DNA of 64,000 bases from Cucurbitaria berberidis CBS 394.84 (GCF_010015615.1 NW_024468935.1:2157935-2221934); one strand, 5' to 3'. Counted from the stretch's first letter, positions 11,633 to 23,886 are shown. Notes: generated from the sequence alone by a model not told the origin. Numbers and translations: made by a program.

Positions 11633-12094
11633 CTAGTGACGCTCGCGGGTGTCAGAGCGAGCAGGTGCAGGTTCGGGTTGGGATGTGCGTGTGTTCTCGA
11701 CACTCACAGCAGCGCTGCTTGATCGCGCAGACCTCGCGTGCTCCAATCTGGACCCCAAACGTCCGGCTTCGAAAGCTTCTTCATCAAAATCTACTTCTCT
11801 AGGTGCACCGCGTCTCTTCTCGTCCGTGGCATTTCTTGTATACATTCTGATAACCCTCGGGTGTTCAGCTTCGAGAGCGTCTGTATCGACCTCCACTAGT
11901 CTAGGCTTCGAACATCCAGGAGATGGCGCCGCGACTGCAGGCTGCTCGTCTTTTGGTGGAGGCGTAGGACGCGGATCGGGGGTCGGTTTTATATCTGCGC
12001 TTCGCTCGTGTCGCGGGCTTTCGCTGTTGTTGGCTGGGAGTGACGAGGTTCTGCGCTGTATAGCGCCGAAGAATGGGTTTGGGTTGTGTGGCAT
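11633..12094 (-). CDS. Small disordered hypothetical protein
   Basis: A 153-residue frame starts at an ATG (12094). It is Pro/Ser/Arg/Glu-rich: an N-terminal MPHNPNPFFG stretch, a Pro/Lys-rich middle, then LVEVDTDALEAEHPRVIRMYTRNATDEKRRG, which looks like a conserved short helix. There is no known domain, signal peptide or membrane span. Small Pro-rich proteins of this kind are common fungal hypotheticals. A plus-strand frame overlaps almost all of it, so the choice of strand rests on amino-acid composition and on the ATG. Confidence 0.5.
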   Translation of the reverse strand: MPHNPNPFFGAIQRRTSSLPANNSESPRHERSADIKPTPDPRPTPPPKDEQPAVAAPSPGCSKPRLVEVDTDALEAEHPRVIRMYTRNATDEKRRGAPREVDFDEEAFEAGRLGSRLEHARSARSSSAAVSVENTRTSQPEPAPARSDTRERH

Positions 12095-12729
12095 GTTTCG
12101 ATTCGCACTGGGGGTGAGGGCTTGGGTGTAGGAGGAAGAGTTTGAGGGATGTACTGGAATTTATAATTCGTTGTTCGTCGTTAAGGTGACTGCTGTTCTA
12201 TTCTACCAGTCATGGATGACTGATCGCAGTTTATTGACTCGTCGGTCATCGTACAGGTTGCCGTGGGAGCAATGGACAGTCTAGTAGGAGGCAGGATATA
12301 TTCTTTTATAAATAGTTGGTTGATTCCCCTTCCAGGCTTGGAGGAGTGCGACGATCATATTGCATGTTCACTTAATCTCTTACTGCAAAACCATGATGGA
12401 ATGTTGTTCATTACATTATATATGAGAAATAATTCTGTACCCGTTCTGAGTAGCTTTAGCCTAGCTGTAATACAATACAAATTCGACCATCAAATGCCGA
12501 CAGGATAGTTTGCTAGGAGGTCAATGATGCGACCGGCGAACCTAGTTCGCAACGCAAATATGATAATGATGTCAGGGTATCGGTAGTACTTGGTCAGGGT
12601 TGTGCTAAACAGCCAGATAAACGCCAAATAATGCTTCGTCGCCATCTATATTTCCTTTCTAAGTGGGGTTGCAATATAAGCGAGTCATACTGTGTTGGTG
12701 CGCCTGGCACTCCGACCATCGAGCGAACC
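12095..12729. other. Intergenic region
   Basis: This is AT-richer sequence between two minus-strand genes. It contains the upstream region of the small hypothetical protein and the 3' end of the next. No feature is recognised. Confidence 0.45.
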
Positions 12730-13839
12730 TTACAATAAGTGACCCAAATGATGTCGACTCAAAAGCAAGTCAGGCGCAAAGTTCGCCAAGTACGTGACAT
12801 CGGCCGTGTTAGCAACATGGTGTGCTGTCTCCTCAAGGTTGTTCATGAACATCTGGACATCACCCTGTGGGACATCCTCCATCTCTTCATCCACATCGAG
12901 GTCCATATCTTGGAGGTTGTCAACGTCTTCTTGCTCGAACTCCAGTGTCGACGCCTGCCACTCTTCAATGTCATCGTCTGTGAAGAACGGCTGCTCACTT
13001 GTGTCACGCTCATTGGATGACTCACCAAGCTCGTCTTTCGCTGCCTCGTTCTCAAATTTCATTTCGAATGAGCTAACTGAAAACGTGTCTAGATCTGCCA
13101 AAGCCGAGCACACAGAGGACGGCAGCGACGAAGGCATGGAGCTTATGGAAGTCCTAGGAATAGAGCAGGAGTCCAGATCCTCATAGCTGAGATCAAGAGT
13201 GGTGAGGTACTTGCTTGAATAGCGACCTGTCAGAGGTCTCTCCAGTGAGGCTGGGTCCATAGTATGCGCATCTGAAATGGAGAATCGAAGGCGAGATCCG
13301 AACTTGGCGTGAAGTGTGTGGGCGACCCCCGGGGCAAACCAGGCGTTCTTCAGTTCGATGCAAGTGGTTTTAGCGACCCCTGATGCGAGCAGTTGGAGTA
13401 GCGCGACGGTAATAGGGTGGCTGATGTCCAAGATCGAATCGTCGACGCGGGAGTTGAGAAAATGAGAAAGCGGGGACATGATCGTGATACTGAGCTCGTC
13501 GAGCTGTGTGCCAATAGCAGCTAGGGATGCGATAGTAGTTGCGGCCTTTTGTACACTGGGTGTTCTCGCCTGTCCAGTCAAGGTGTATATCGTCAGACGG
13601 CGCAGAAATTGAATATACTTATCGGCGATCGGAGGGAGAATAGTGGCGGCGCCGGTAGTAGTGGATGGAGCATAGATGGCGATGTTGTTATGCTGATAAA
13701 AGTACGACGTCGATTCCTCGTGAATTTGCTTGGAGACCATGAATATTGCGAGTTCGTTGCCGGCAGGGTGGCTGTTGCGAAGAAGCCCTGCGTAGAGGAC
13801 GTTGCGTAGCTCGGCTGGCAGTTCGTTGAATTTCGCCAT
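12730..13839 (-). CDS. Protein with F-box-like N-terminus (LPAELRN type)
   Basis: A single exon of 369 residues runs from the ATG at 13839; an upstream in-frame TTG is not used. It opens MAKFNELPAELRNVLYAGLL, the Leu-Pro-x-Glu-Leu-Arg-Asn start common to large fungal families of F-box or F-box-like proteins. The next part (FMVSKQIHEESTSYFYQHNNIAIY) fits the usual second motif, a conserved 'R/KQIxxE' followed by a Tyr-rich strand. The C-terminal third is acidic (many Asp and Glu, for example DDDIEEWQ and LDVDEEMED). If it is an F-box it would link SCF ubiquitin ligase to an unknown target, but this family is often annotated only by similarity. Confidence 0.7.
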   Translation of the reverse strand: MAKFNELPAELRNVLYAGLLRNSHPAGNELAIFMVSKQIHEESTSYFYQHNNIAIYAPSTTTGAATILPPIADKYIQFLRRLTIYTLTGQARTPSVQKAATTIASLAAIGTQLDELSITIMSPLSHFLNSRVDDSILDISHPITVALLQLLASGVAKTTCIELKNAWFAPGVAHTLHAKFGSRLRFSISDAHTMDPASLERPLTGRYSSKYLTTLDLSYEDLDSCSIPRTSISSMPSSLPSSVCSALADLDTFSVSSFEMKFENEAAKDELGESSNERDTSEQPFFTDDDIEEWQASTLEFEQEDVDNLQDMDLDVDEEMEDVPQGDVQMFMNNLEETAHHVANTADVTYLANFAPDLLLSRHHLGHLL

Positions 13840-16313
13840 GACAGTTGTAGACAATGCGTTGTTTCCGAAGTATTGAGGACGATGAGTCTGAAGATGGGGG
13901 AGCGATGTCGTTTTGTGGAGCCGGGCGCGCTGGCAGACTTCAGGGTGGTGCCGTAAGCAGTCGGATTATGTTGGACAGCCAGTAAAATCGCCAGCTTGCA
14001 TCCAGGTCACGTTGAAGTAGGGGCGTGACACGAGTGGCAATTGACTGCTGCCTTATGTGCGGCGCGGAAGGTGTACACACTTTTCTCGCTGGTTGAGGAA
14101 ACTTTAATGATCGAGTCGTAAAAGGAGGGGTGGCAGACGGAGCAGCTCATCTAGGTCCCGCCGTAGCGTGGTGGGTGCGCGCGCGTGTTCACAATCGTGA
14201 CTTGCACTAGTGAAGCGACCCAGCGTTTGCTTGTACGAAGTAATATTGAAGGGTAGGCTAGATGTGCCAAGCCTCATTACCCATGGGATGCGTACTCTTT
14301 ATGCATACGCGACGACTGTACCCGATGACTCAACCGATTCGTATGCGTACATCGCCTCAGCCGAGTCCTCCAGCTGCGTGGCTTTCAACACATACTTGCC
14401 AAATCTAGCCAATGACGTGACTTTGAAGACCTCAAGTGATGTATACAACCTGTTGACGGTAGTACGCCTCAGGCAGAAGCCATACTGAAGATAGTGGGTC
14501 TACCACTAGAAATTGCGCAAATCAAATAGAACAGCGAATACGACATCGGAGGTAAATGTATGGTACAGCCCCAACCGCTGCAGCTGACTTGTTGGCTTAC
14601 CTAGATGTCTGATCCAGCAAAGTATTGCCAGCACATGACCATGACCATGCCCGCAGAGTACCTGCATGTTCAGCCTTGCGTAAGAACCTAATCTCTAGTT
14701 ATCAAAGGCCTAACACGCTGACTCTCAAGCATCTTGATCTTGCCGACCTGCTTTGATCCCCACATCACAAAAAGCAGTCGCCAGTGGTATCGTCGATACA
14801 TGCACCGCAGTTGACTATGCAAGATTGGAAATCATTAGAGGCAAAGGCAGGCATCGTTCCTACAGAGCAATCGAGGAGCGAATTGGGCGCAGTGTATTTC
14901 GTGACATGCAAAGGTGCTGCCAAGGAAGGGCTAGACGGTGACAGCCCTGGTTATCGATGAGTGATGGGTCGATGGATGAAGGCAACCATGGGCACGCAAC
15001 TTGGAGGTGACGTTTACCGGAGCCCAAGTTGTTCCGGCGCTACGTAATCGATAAGCCACCCCTTTCTTCACATCTAACTCCCATGTCATCAGCCTCGTCT
15101 CATATTACTGCCGGCCTCTTCGTGACGAATCGAAACCAAACACGTGTAGGGAATCTTCCACGCTGCGCTAAGTACGAGCCTCATGTTGCGGCCTCGTGAT
15201 CATGACTCCATCATTGCATTATCTCGTTTCAAATGGACACGCGCTTCTTTCCACGCTCAAAAAGAGTCACAGGGTCATGATATGTAAATTGGTTGCACAA
15301 TGGAACGCCCAGTTCATAGACTGTTTTAACGTCCCAGTAGACGTCATGCTCAAGCCATAGGGCTGCGGATGTTCTACGATGAGGACCAGTTTCGCATTTG
15401 AGGCGTTGACGAAGCCTGCCATCAGCTGCTGCCGCCCCGACGTTGCTGCAACACGCATTACACTCATCTGCTAGTTTGAGTTCCATTGCTGTCGCTTCCG
15501 CTACACACTATTCAAAGAAACCGTGATCCTCGCGCACCCCGACGGTGTTGGCTCCAGGATCGATGAAAGCCCATCTCCGACCCCTCGAGTCTCACAGTTG
15601 TACTTCGAGTCTATTTTTTGTCTAAGCAGTGATTTAGCAATTTCCCTCTACACCTCCAAGATGAGCTACCTTTTCATGAGCTTATCTTCACGCTTGCCAA
15701 GCGGCTCAGACGTCCGGACCGTGATGATCGCTGTTGTTATGGCTTCGACAGATGAAGTCTGCGGATTGCACGTCGGACAGAAGCAGCGGCTCAGGCACGA
15801 TGGCACAGACGTCTCGATTGTGGAAATCGAAGAGCTGAGTGTACTGATTGACGGAGGCGTTGAGATGAGAGTAAAGGACCTAATTGCTAGGGTTGGGAGA
15901 TGAGATACCGTTGCGCTTGTCAATTTCAAGATGATGTAAGATAAGATAAGATAAGAGCGAGTGCTTGTGAGCAAAATGGAGATTCAATGTTGGAAGAGCG
16001 GAAATATTTTGGAAACAACGTTGATTTGAGAGCAGTAGGCAATTTAAAGGCTAAATCAGGCAATCTCGCATTGTCGGTACATTAAACATTTAGTTGCAGC
16101 ATGCGCGGGATATATGCATGCTTCCTGTTCTTCCAGTCGAATCCTCATATAATAATGTAACCTTCATCTCTGATCGTTATCCTCTCTGTGCGTCGCGGTA
16201 CCGTACCGTTCATTGTGTCGCAATACCGCTTTTACAATATCCAGAGAGTTCTCCGAGGCCCAAAATTTATTTTATTTCTCCCCTCTCTGTGTCGTGGTAA
16301 ACCAGCCCGCATC
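13840..16313. other. Intergenic region with only weak small frames
   Basis: About 2.5 kb lies between the F-box-like gene and the end of the gamma-glutamyltransferase. The best frame is 15661-15903 on the plus strand (80 residues from ATG), with no domain. Its antisense is also open, so I do not call it. A simple aagat tandem lies at about 15936-15956. A degraded copy of the dispersed repeat described below lies at 16216-16262. Confidence 0.45.
16216..16262 (+). repeat. Dispersed repeat family A, degraded copy
   Basis: The segment gcaataccgcttttacaat followed by a ctccgag core matches the copy at 45140-45186 with scattered changes. It sits just 3' of the gamma-glutamyltransferase stop codon. 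Confidence 0.4.
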
Positions 16314-18216
16314 TTAAATGACAAGGCCGGCCCCGTTAACTAGATTAGGATCTGTCACTGCCTCAAAGGTATCATTGGCGAGTCTTCGCACGGCCTCGGA
16401 CTCAGAATAAGCAGGTGCTACCCATGTAACGTTATGACCTCGATGAGCAAGGAACTCGACTGTTGCGTTGTCGTACGTGTACTCAAAGAGAGTTTGATAA
16501 GGATTGAGCTGGTCATGCCAGCGAGGCGTGGATAATGCTGATTTGATATCAAGACCGCGATCTAAAACGTTCCATAAAATTTGAACCACGGCGGTAATTA
16601 TCCGAGATCCACCGGCCGAGCCCGTTGCAAAGTAGAAAGATGAATTCGAGAGGTGTTCGACTATGATTGGACTCATCGACGACAGTGGAGTCTTTCCGGC
16701 GCGTACAAAGTTAGCTGGAGCCGGGATGTATCCAAACCCGTTTGATATACCAGGAACTGAGAAGTCGTTCATTTGATTGTTCAATATGACCCCAGTTTCA
16801 GGGACCATGATATACGATCCCCATGGGTTGTTCAGGGTTGTCGTTAAGGTGATTACCATGCCTTCGCCATCAGCTACCACGATATGTGATGTGCCATCGT
16901 CATCATGAGTCTGGAAGCCTTTTGCATCATATTCTGATGCATACAGAGTGTGCAGATCCGATATTTTGGCTCTGTTGTGGACTGCAGTCCTGGCGCTTGC
17001 CATATGTGCTTGATATATTCTCGAGTCGTTCACGAAGATTGGATCTCCAAGGTGTGGTCGCATGCCGTATGCAAATTTGACTGCTTCAATAATCCTATGC
17101 GTACTCAAATTCATCAACGATGGTGTGCCAATATCGTCATAGCCCTCAATCAACTTCATAGCGCTGAGTGTCACGGCTCCACTGGCAGGTGCTTCGCATC
17201 CGGTCAGTTTGAAGCCCCTGTACGTGATCGTCAAAGGCTCGCGGATCCTGACAGAATACGAGGCCAGGTCATTCATGCTGATAATTCCCCCAGCTCTCTT
17301 AACTGCTGATATTGTCAACTCAGCAATATCTCCAGAATAGAAAGCCTCTGCACCCTGTTCGGCGATACTGCTGAGTGTGCGCGCATATCGAGGACGAGTC
17401 ACATAGTCCCCAGCACCTACTCGAGTGCCGTTAGGTGCGAAGTCCTGCGACCAAGATGGATCTTTGACTAGGAAGTCGGTTTCTCCGTAGTCCAAATAGC
17501 GAATCAAATCGGCACCGACTGGAAACCCATTCTGGGCTATTTTGATGGCTGGCTGTAGTAATCGTTTCCAGGGAAGCCGTCCATAGGTTTTGCTAAGGTA
17601 CTCAAGGCCGCGAAGCTCACCCGGGACTGCGCTTGAAGAAATCAGCGCAGATTTCGCTTTGGAAGGATAAAAGGTGCTACCTTGAGTTTCCACCGTGAAG
17701 AGAAGACTCTATTGCTCCTACGAACATGTCCTCGAATGCAGCTGATGGAGCAGTTTCGCGAAAGTCAACGAAATCATACGAGCTATTCGGACTTCGAACC
17801 AACGCGAAGCCTCCGCCTCCAATCCCGCTGTGATACATGCCTAGTAAGAGTGAGAATGCGCCTTTCGCATAAAATGCGTTGTAGCAGCTTACCGATTACA
17901 CCCACACAGAAGACAGTACCTACCATCTACCAATACGTTAGCGGGGAACGAGGCTGAAGAGACCTGACTTTACAGCATCTGCAGCGTTTCCGCCCTCCCG
18001 GATAATCTCGATCCCAACGCTGGAGCATATTCTGCTCTCAGATGCCACTGCACCTCTACTTCCGGGGTGGCCATACTTTGGCCCATGGGTGGGATGCTGG
18101 GGTGGGTTGTAGACTTGCGGGGAGAGTCGAACATAGAAAGCCACAGTTATCACGGCTAACACTAAAATAGTGGCAGACAGAACAATATCCCTTGGTTGCA
18201 GGGCGAAGTATGGCAT
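16314..18216 (-). CDS. Gamma-glutamyltransferase (glutathione hydrolase), membrane anchored
   Basis: Four exons, read on the minus strand (18216-17974, 17926-17893, 17840-17681, 17631-16314), give 584 residues. The joins restore family motifs: EGGNAADA, then a 34-bp exon, then SGIGGGGFALVR, then GGNSSAVPGELRG. Residues about 10-29 are a hydrophobic signal anchor. The self-cleavage nucleophile is the Thr of DDDGTSH (about Thr393; length and position match the family). Downstream are NNQMNDFS, the glycine pocket GSAGGSR, and the C-terminal small subunit. The enzyme is made as a single chain that cuts itself before this Thr and removes the gamma-glutamyl group of glutathione, at the cell surface or in the vacuole. 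All intron ends are GT...AG. A frame reading through the third intron is open, so that intron is the one to check in transcripts. Confidence 0.93.
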
Positions 18217-18502
18217 GCTTTTTGATAGTTTCCCAAATCTGCCGTAGCATGTGAGGAAGATGGCGAGAGTGATGAATTGTTATCTTACTAGGCTGTGATT
18301 GTATTGGGGGCTGACGTTCCCTTATGCACGGACACGCCGCGTGAGCGCTGCGCACGAACTCTTACTCGCAAGCACATGCTTTATATAACACAGCATACTA
18401 ACTTTCGGTACATTATAGGTGGAAAAAGGACTTAAGATGTGCTTACGCGGTGAGACTACCTTTTAAGCAGTTGTTATATCAAGAGGTTTTTAAACGTAAG
18501 TT

Positions 18503-19040
18503 ATGATCACCATGAAAGATTGCCCATATTGTATCGTGCAAAAGCTTGGATCAGGAAGTTTCTCGACTTTGTGGCTATCTCGAGATACAATTGAGAACAG
18601 ATACATCTTCTCCAAACGCATTGTCGGCAGACACACTCCTGAAGATCAAAGAACCACGAATTCCAGGCCATTGCTACGACCTCCCTCTCTCACCCAGGAC
18701 GATTTGCAGAGAGCTCTCCGAGCTTTACAACTTATTCTTCTCAGCCTGGCTACTGCCAACGCGGCACCTCACCGGCAACACAGCCTGGTCCTGGCGGAGT
18801 CATAGCGAGGGTATATATCCTTCGTCGTCGTTTCTAGGAGAATCGACGACTTCATCAAATGGCGAGATCCGGATTCTCCATCGGAGATATTATGCTTGTC
18901 AGTGATTATGCGTACAGAGTGTACAGGTCCTGCAAGAATACAGGCGGCGCTATCAAGTCAATCACATTAGACAGTAAGGACGCAATTAATCGGATACAAA
19001 CGTCTACTGATAATCGCATGGCACAGTGAACTCACTGCGC
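18503..19040 (+). pseudogene. Mosaic of broken fragments: kinase-like start, repeat A, STAND-protein N-terminus
   Basis: Three unrelated pieces follow one another on the plus strand. At 18503-18600 a frame reads YCIVQKLGSGSFSTLWLSRD, like the glycine loop of SRPK-type protein kinases, but it runs into unrelated sequence and lacks the rest of the kinase. At 18701-18750 is a copy of dispersed repeat A. At 18859-19029 an ATG opens MARSGFSIGDIMLVSDYAYR, which resembles the N-terminus of many fungal STAND/ankyrin/HET-type proteins, but it stops after 56 residues. No piece can make a whole protein. This is gene debris, probably put together by repeat-linked rearrangement; the family names are from recognition of short motifs only. 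Confidence 0.5.
18701..18750 (+). repeat. Dispersed repeat family A, copy
   Basis: A core of about 27 bp (ctccgagctttacaactt, then attcttctc) is shared with copies at about 32731-32775 and 45140-45190. In one frame it reads ELSELYNLFFSAW, close to the peptide read from the 32.7 kb copy, so it may come from a coding sequence. Confidence 0.55.
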
Positions 19041-19171
19041 TCAGGGGCAGACTGGTGGACCACTCTCTGCTCGTTGGAAACATTCCATTAAAATTCATGT
19101 GTCGTACAAAAGTTACGGATGGTCTTGACTTTAATACAACATCTCAATCAAGCTACCGCTCGACTCGCCAC

Positions 19172-21178
19172 CTACTTCCCAAGAAGCTTCCCAACATACT
19201 CCGCAACAGCCAACATTTTCTCCTCCTGTAGTCTCCGCCCTACAATCTGCAAGCTCACATGTGCACCATCGTATATCTCAGGATCATCTATCACATCATT
19301 AGCAAGCAGCGCAAGACCAACTAACCAAACAACAACACCGCAACAACTTACAATCATCTTGTATACCCTTATCTCTCTCATCGATCGGCTTATACTCTTC
19401 TTCAACTTTATCAACACTCTTATCAACATTGCCAACCGGCACAGTAACACTCGTATAATCCAAAAAGTTCACCCACGTCGAATACCCATAATACCTATAC
19501 CTTCCCGGCCTAGCAGCGGGCCATGGCGCCAACGGACAAATCACCGCATCGACAGGCCGCCCCGTCCCCGTGAGCGCCTGCGTCCCAACCCAGTAGTCCA
19601 GATACTCCTTCTTCAAGCGGCGCAGCTCGACGTTTGTAGCGGCGATTTCGCTGGCGGTAAACTCTCTGTCGAGGGAGCCATAGAAGTCGATTTGCGACGC
19701 CATAGGTTCGCCGGAAAGAGCGAATGCAGAGCGCACGTCTGCGCCGCCATCGTAGATCCACGATTTGAAGCCGACGTCCTGGATGGGTTTGTGCGATGGT
19801 GGGTCCCATGGGATGACCTCGTGGCCGGCGGATTGGAGCGCTTTGACGAGCGTATCGATTGCACGACGGATAGGTGGCGTGGGGTTCACAATCCCATCTG
19901 TTCTCATCACACCGAAAGAGAGTTTTCCGCCTGCCTTTTTGGTCCCTCGGCCATCGTGCACGTTCTCCAGGATAGCGTTCTCGTGGTCGTAGCGCCAGGG
20001 GATTTCGTGGACTAAGGGGTCCAGTAGCCATGGTTTTTGATCGAGAAGGGCTTGCGTGACGAGGCGGAGAGACGCTACGTTGGATGCGATGGGGCCCACG
20101 ACGGAGAGAATACTGTTCTGTCCATCCATGGAGTTTGCCATGCCTTCGTATGGGAGACGGCCTGTTGAGGGACGCAGGCCGTATAGTCCGTTGAAGGCAG
20201 CGGGTATCCTTATCGAGCCGCCTATATCTGTGCCGAAACCTACTGGTGCTGCGTACGCCAGTCAGCTAATCAATCATACTCTAGCATCAAGGAAAGGGGC
20301 ACTGCTCAGAAACATGATAATGAACTTAGTTAACTTACACCCCTTCACCCCAATCAACGCCCCCTCCCCCCCAGAACTTCCCCCACTAGTCAACCTCCTA
20401 TTCTTCGGATTAAGCGTATACCCGATAATGTTATTCACCGTCTCGCCACTCATCAGCGTATGCGGGACACTCGTCTTACAATACAGCACCGCGCCCGCCT
20501 TCCTCAACATCTTCACCATCTCACTCTCATGCACTTTTTCTTTCCCCGTACCTGTCTTGCCTTCAAACGTGCCAATCCACCCCACATAGCCCATGCTCGT
20601 TTCTACGTCTTTGACGTGGAATTGGTCTTTGAGTGAGATGGGGACGCCGTGGAGGGGGCCGAGGGGCTTTTTGTGTTGGGCGTAGTATGCGTCGAGGGTT
20701 TGGGCGGAGGTTATCGCTGCGGTGAAGAAGATTTCGTGGAGGCAGTTCAACTATTGCGTGTTTGGTGGTTAGTGTTATACAACATGAATTAATGTCGAAT
20801 GAACAGTTTGGGACCCCCTTATTTCTTCACCTGGTTTCTTTGAAATCTAGTATAACAAGACAGCGATATGCAGAATACACAATATCGAATACTAAAACTC
20901 ATACATACAAGCTGATGCGCAATAGCCGCCCGATGACAAAATGCCCTCGCAACACTTTCAGCCTTCCACTCCCCTCCACCCACTCTCCGCGCAATCACAT
21001 CGGCACTACACTGCGTGATCTGCACCTCTTCCTCGCTCAAATACTGCTTGATATACTCGGTGACATCGACCTGCTCGTCAATGGAGGGGGGACTCTCGAT
21101 ACGCCATTCTGGGGGTATGAGGGCGAGGAGGGAAGCGCGTTTCTGCTCGGCGGTATCTTGCCAGGTTGATGGCGGCAT
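19172..21178 (-). CDS. Amidase-signature enzyme (acetamidase-like amidase)
   Basis: Four exons on the minus strand (21178-20909, 20750-20339, 20248-19352, 19287-19172) give 564 residues. The introns are 158, 90 and 64 bp; each join keeps frame, and the last one restores YDPEIYDGAHVSLQ. The Ser-cisSer-Lys triad is visible: Lys131 in ISLKDQF, Ser215 in GGSSGGEGAL and the nucleophile Ser239 in GTDIGGSIR, with the expected 24-residue gap between the two serines. Enzymes of this family hydrolyse amides to acid plus ammonia; fungal relatives let the cell use acetamide or similar amides as nitrogen source. There is no signal peptide, so a cytosolic location is likely. The substrate cannot be told. 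A short plus-strand frame opposite it is antisense shadow. Confidence 0.92.
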
Positions 21179-21843
21179 GATGCTTGAAGGGGGTTAATGG
21201 ATAATGGGGAGGGTGTTAGTAGATAGGATGAGATGGTGATGATTGTCAGCTAGCTCGCTGTCAGGCCGAGTGTATGATAGCTTGATAGCTTGATACCTAG
21301 TCATAGAGGTGGGGTAGCTCCATTATACATACTTAGTCGCCTTCCACATTGGTACAGCTCCACGAATAATGCGGAATCAGACCGCTTATCGGAACGAGGA
21401 AATTGATCCTAAAACAGCTCTCACTAGAACATATTCGTGAGCTGTACATCGAACAGTCGCAAGTGGCGGTGATTGTTTGGAGAAAGGCACGTAAATATAT
21501 GGAGAACTAGAACTTGGAAAAGAATTCATGCAAAATAAACCACGTCAAATCTCTTCTCTAAGTATGTAGGTATCTGAAAGTAAAAGGGCCTAAAACAGAA
21601 GCGTAAATCATGCGAAGCTTTAGATCTCAGCATGGATACCGTGTGATGCCCATGAAGTTTTATAACTAGAAGCAAGATCGAGTTCTCAAATGAGAGCTGT
21701 AGCTCAAGTACCCGCGCGTTGTACCAGTCTAAATATACGGAGAACTTATGGTATCGTTCCATGCGAGCAAGCGGTATCAAGGCGAAGAAAAAGCGTTAAG
21801 CGTACGAAGAACTAGTCGTTTCGATCGTGAATTCGAAACTCAT
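21179..21843. other. Spacer between two minus-strand genes
   Basis: This is the upstream region of the amidase and 3' flank of the SYLF-SH3 gene. It is AT-rich, and no frame longer than 84 residues or repeat of note is seen. Confidence 0.45.
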
Positions 21844-23360
21844 TTATACGGTTTCGACGTAGTTGCTATGACTCGTTAGTGGCTGCACATTATTGAAGAT
21901 GGTTAGGGATAACGTACCTTGGGAATATTCCTTCCCTGTCACCTACCCTTCCTGTCCACCAATCTGTCTCGTTGTCTGTCCTCTTGAGGATCGTGATGAC
22001 CTCACCCTTCTTGAAGCCCAGATCGCCAGGCTGATCCGCATCAAAGGTGAACTTGGCAATCGCCTGATCCGAACCTAAGCTTGCCCTCTTCTGGCCAAAT
22101 ACAGGCTTCGGTGCTGTCGGTCGTCCAGGCTTCCCACCGCGGTCACTGTAAGCGTAGTCGTCGCCAAACGTGGAGGAGCGACTGCGTGAACCTAAGCGGT
22201 CGCGTGAGTCCAGGCTGTCGAAAGTCTCGTTGGGGTTTGCGCGGGTGGAGAAGGAGCGATTTATGCCGCCTGCAGATGTAGGCTGGCGGTCGTAGACGTC
22301 GTCTGCCCAGGTCGATGCGCGCTTGGGGCGGTCGCTGTATTGGTAGTCGTCTGCCTGGCCCACAGAGCCTGTGCGGTCTCTTCTGACGCCCTCGCCCATT
22401 GCGGAGCCCTGGCGACCTTGCCAGACTACGTTGTCGTGCGAATCGTCGTAGACGGGGATATCGTTGTACATTGCGTCATTCTGAACATTGGCTGCACCTC
22501 CCACACCGGCGAAGACTCTTGAGTTGAGAATGCGCAGGAGTGGTTCAGCAGCGGGCGGTGGAGGGACCGAGCCGCTGAGCAGTTCGCGCGCTGTCCAACG
22601 ACGGCCGTATAGCTTTTCGTTTGCATCTCTGCGCTCGATGATGCCGCTGCCCTCCAAACTGACACCAGCGAATAGCCCCTTCGTCTTGCTGTAACTGAAT
22701 ATGCCTGCTACGCCCTTCAAGCTTGCTGCGCCGGCAGCTTCCGCATTGCGCCCGACGGGTCCCGCTGCGATGGAGACATTGCCTCCCAACGTCAATGACC
22801 CTGCTTGTGCGAATGTCCTGACCGCGGACGCGTCGTTGAGAATGAAGACGAAGTCGGTGAGCTCGAAGCCAATCTGTCCGCCGAAGCCGCCACCGATTGT
22901 ACCGACAGCTGAGGGTGCTGACCACGAGCCGTCGGCGAGACGGGCGACGACGACACCTGAACCGAAGCGCGCTGTGCCAAGGAAGCCCGCCTTGAAGACT
23001 GTGAGAATCGCGAGGCCCTACAGAATCTCATGTCAGTATATTCCTTCTGGTCTTGCAAACCCCAGCCCGCCATCGCAGCTCGGGTGATGCTGGGCATCTC
23101 GCAGGACGGCCGGGAGGCGGTGGAAAGCGCGCGTACCTTTGCATTGGCAAGAATGTGTGGTGGTATGATCTTGTCAGGTCCAAAAGCCTGTTTTGGGTCT
23201 ACGAAGGATGCTAGAATCTTTCCCGTCTTTCTGCATTCGCCTGCGGAGGAGAGAGCTGTCAGCGACGTCACCGCATAATCGAGCCTCGCCGAGGCGGGCA
23301 GCGAGTGGAAGACTTACTGCTCATAGAAGAGGGCAGTGGATTGTTGAGGCTGAGGCCCAT
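21844..23360 (-). CDS. SYLF-SH3 protein, Ysc84/Lsb3 type (actin patch/endocytosis)
   Basis: Four exons (23360-23318, 23240-23137, 23017-21918, 21865-21844) give 422 residues. The N-terminal half is a SYLF (DUF500) domain: GLAILTVFKAGFLG, then GSWSAPSAVGTIGGGFGGQIGFELTDFVFILN, then KGLFAGVSLEGS. A Ser/Arg-rich linker follows, and residues about 365-422 are an SH3 domain (AKFTFDADQPGDLGFKKGEVI...WWTGRVGDREGIFPSNYVETV). The last 22-bp exon is needed to give the canonical SNYVETV ending; reading through its 52-bp intron gives a false tail. Yeast Ysc84 and Lsb3 bind lipids and F-actin through the SYLF part and Las17 or other Pro-rich partners through SH3, at endocytic patches. This one most likely does the same. 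Confidence 0.93.
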
Positions 23361-23886
23361 ATTGAAGGCTGTTCGAGCAGTGTCAAGCTCTGGTTATGTT
23401 TGGGGGGGTTTGAGCGCGTCGCTGCTGTTAAGTTAAGTTTAAGCTGCCGACGGGGGTGGAGGGGTTCCAAGGTTGGATCCAAAAAGTCCCGTGGCTCAGC
23501 AGCTTGGCCGTCTTTGACGCGCAACCCTCTCTCTTCGTACCTCCTCTTTGCCACCACATACACGCACACAGCCTTTTGCCCTCTTTTTAAGTTGTGAATA
23601 CATGCCTATGTCATAGCGATGACGCTGCAACGCCTGCTACGTGCGGCCTCGTCGCAGCTTCACCCAAAAAGAGGTTAATAACTAGGCGCATAGCCAGCAT
23701 ACCAAGCTGGAGAGTTAACATTACACATGAAAGTCACTATTCGTTTGCCACTCACCCTCCAATTCAAAGAAAAGCCGTCAGCGTCGTCAGAGCCCGGACA
23801 CCAAGACTTTCTTATCCCACTGCGCCACAAACACCACGCTCGGATCCGAAGAACCTTCAAGCGAATGTGTACGTTGTTCAAGCAAA
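23361..23886. other. Upstream region of the SYLF-SH3 gene
   Basis: No gene is seen. Small frames on both strands carry no domain. The stretch runs from the ATG of the SYLF-SH3 gene to the BTB pseudogene. Confidence 0.45.

Noticed and set aside
15523..15974. Frames on both strands near 15.5-16.0 kb (126 and 102 residues)
   Set aside because: The longer starts only at GTG, neither has a domain, and they overlap antisense.
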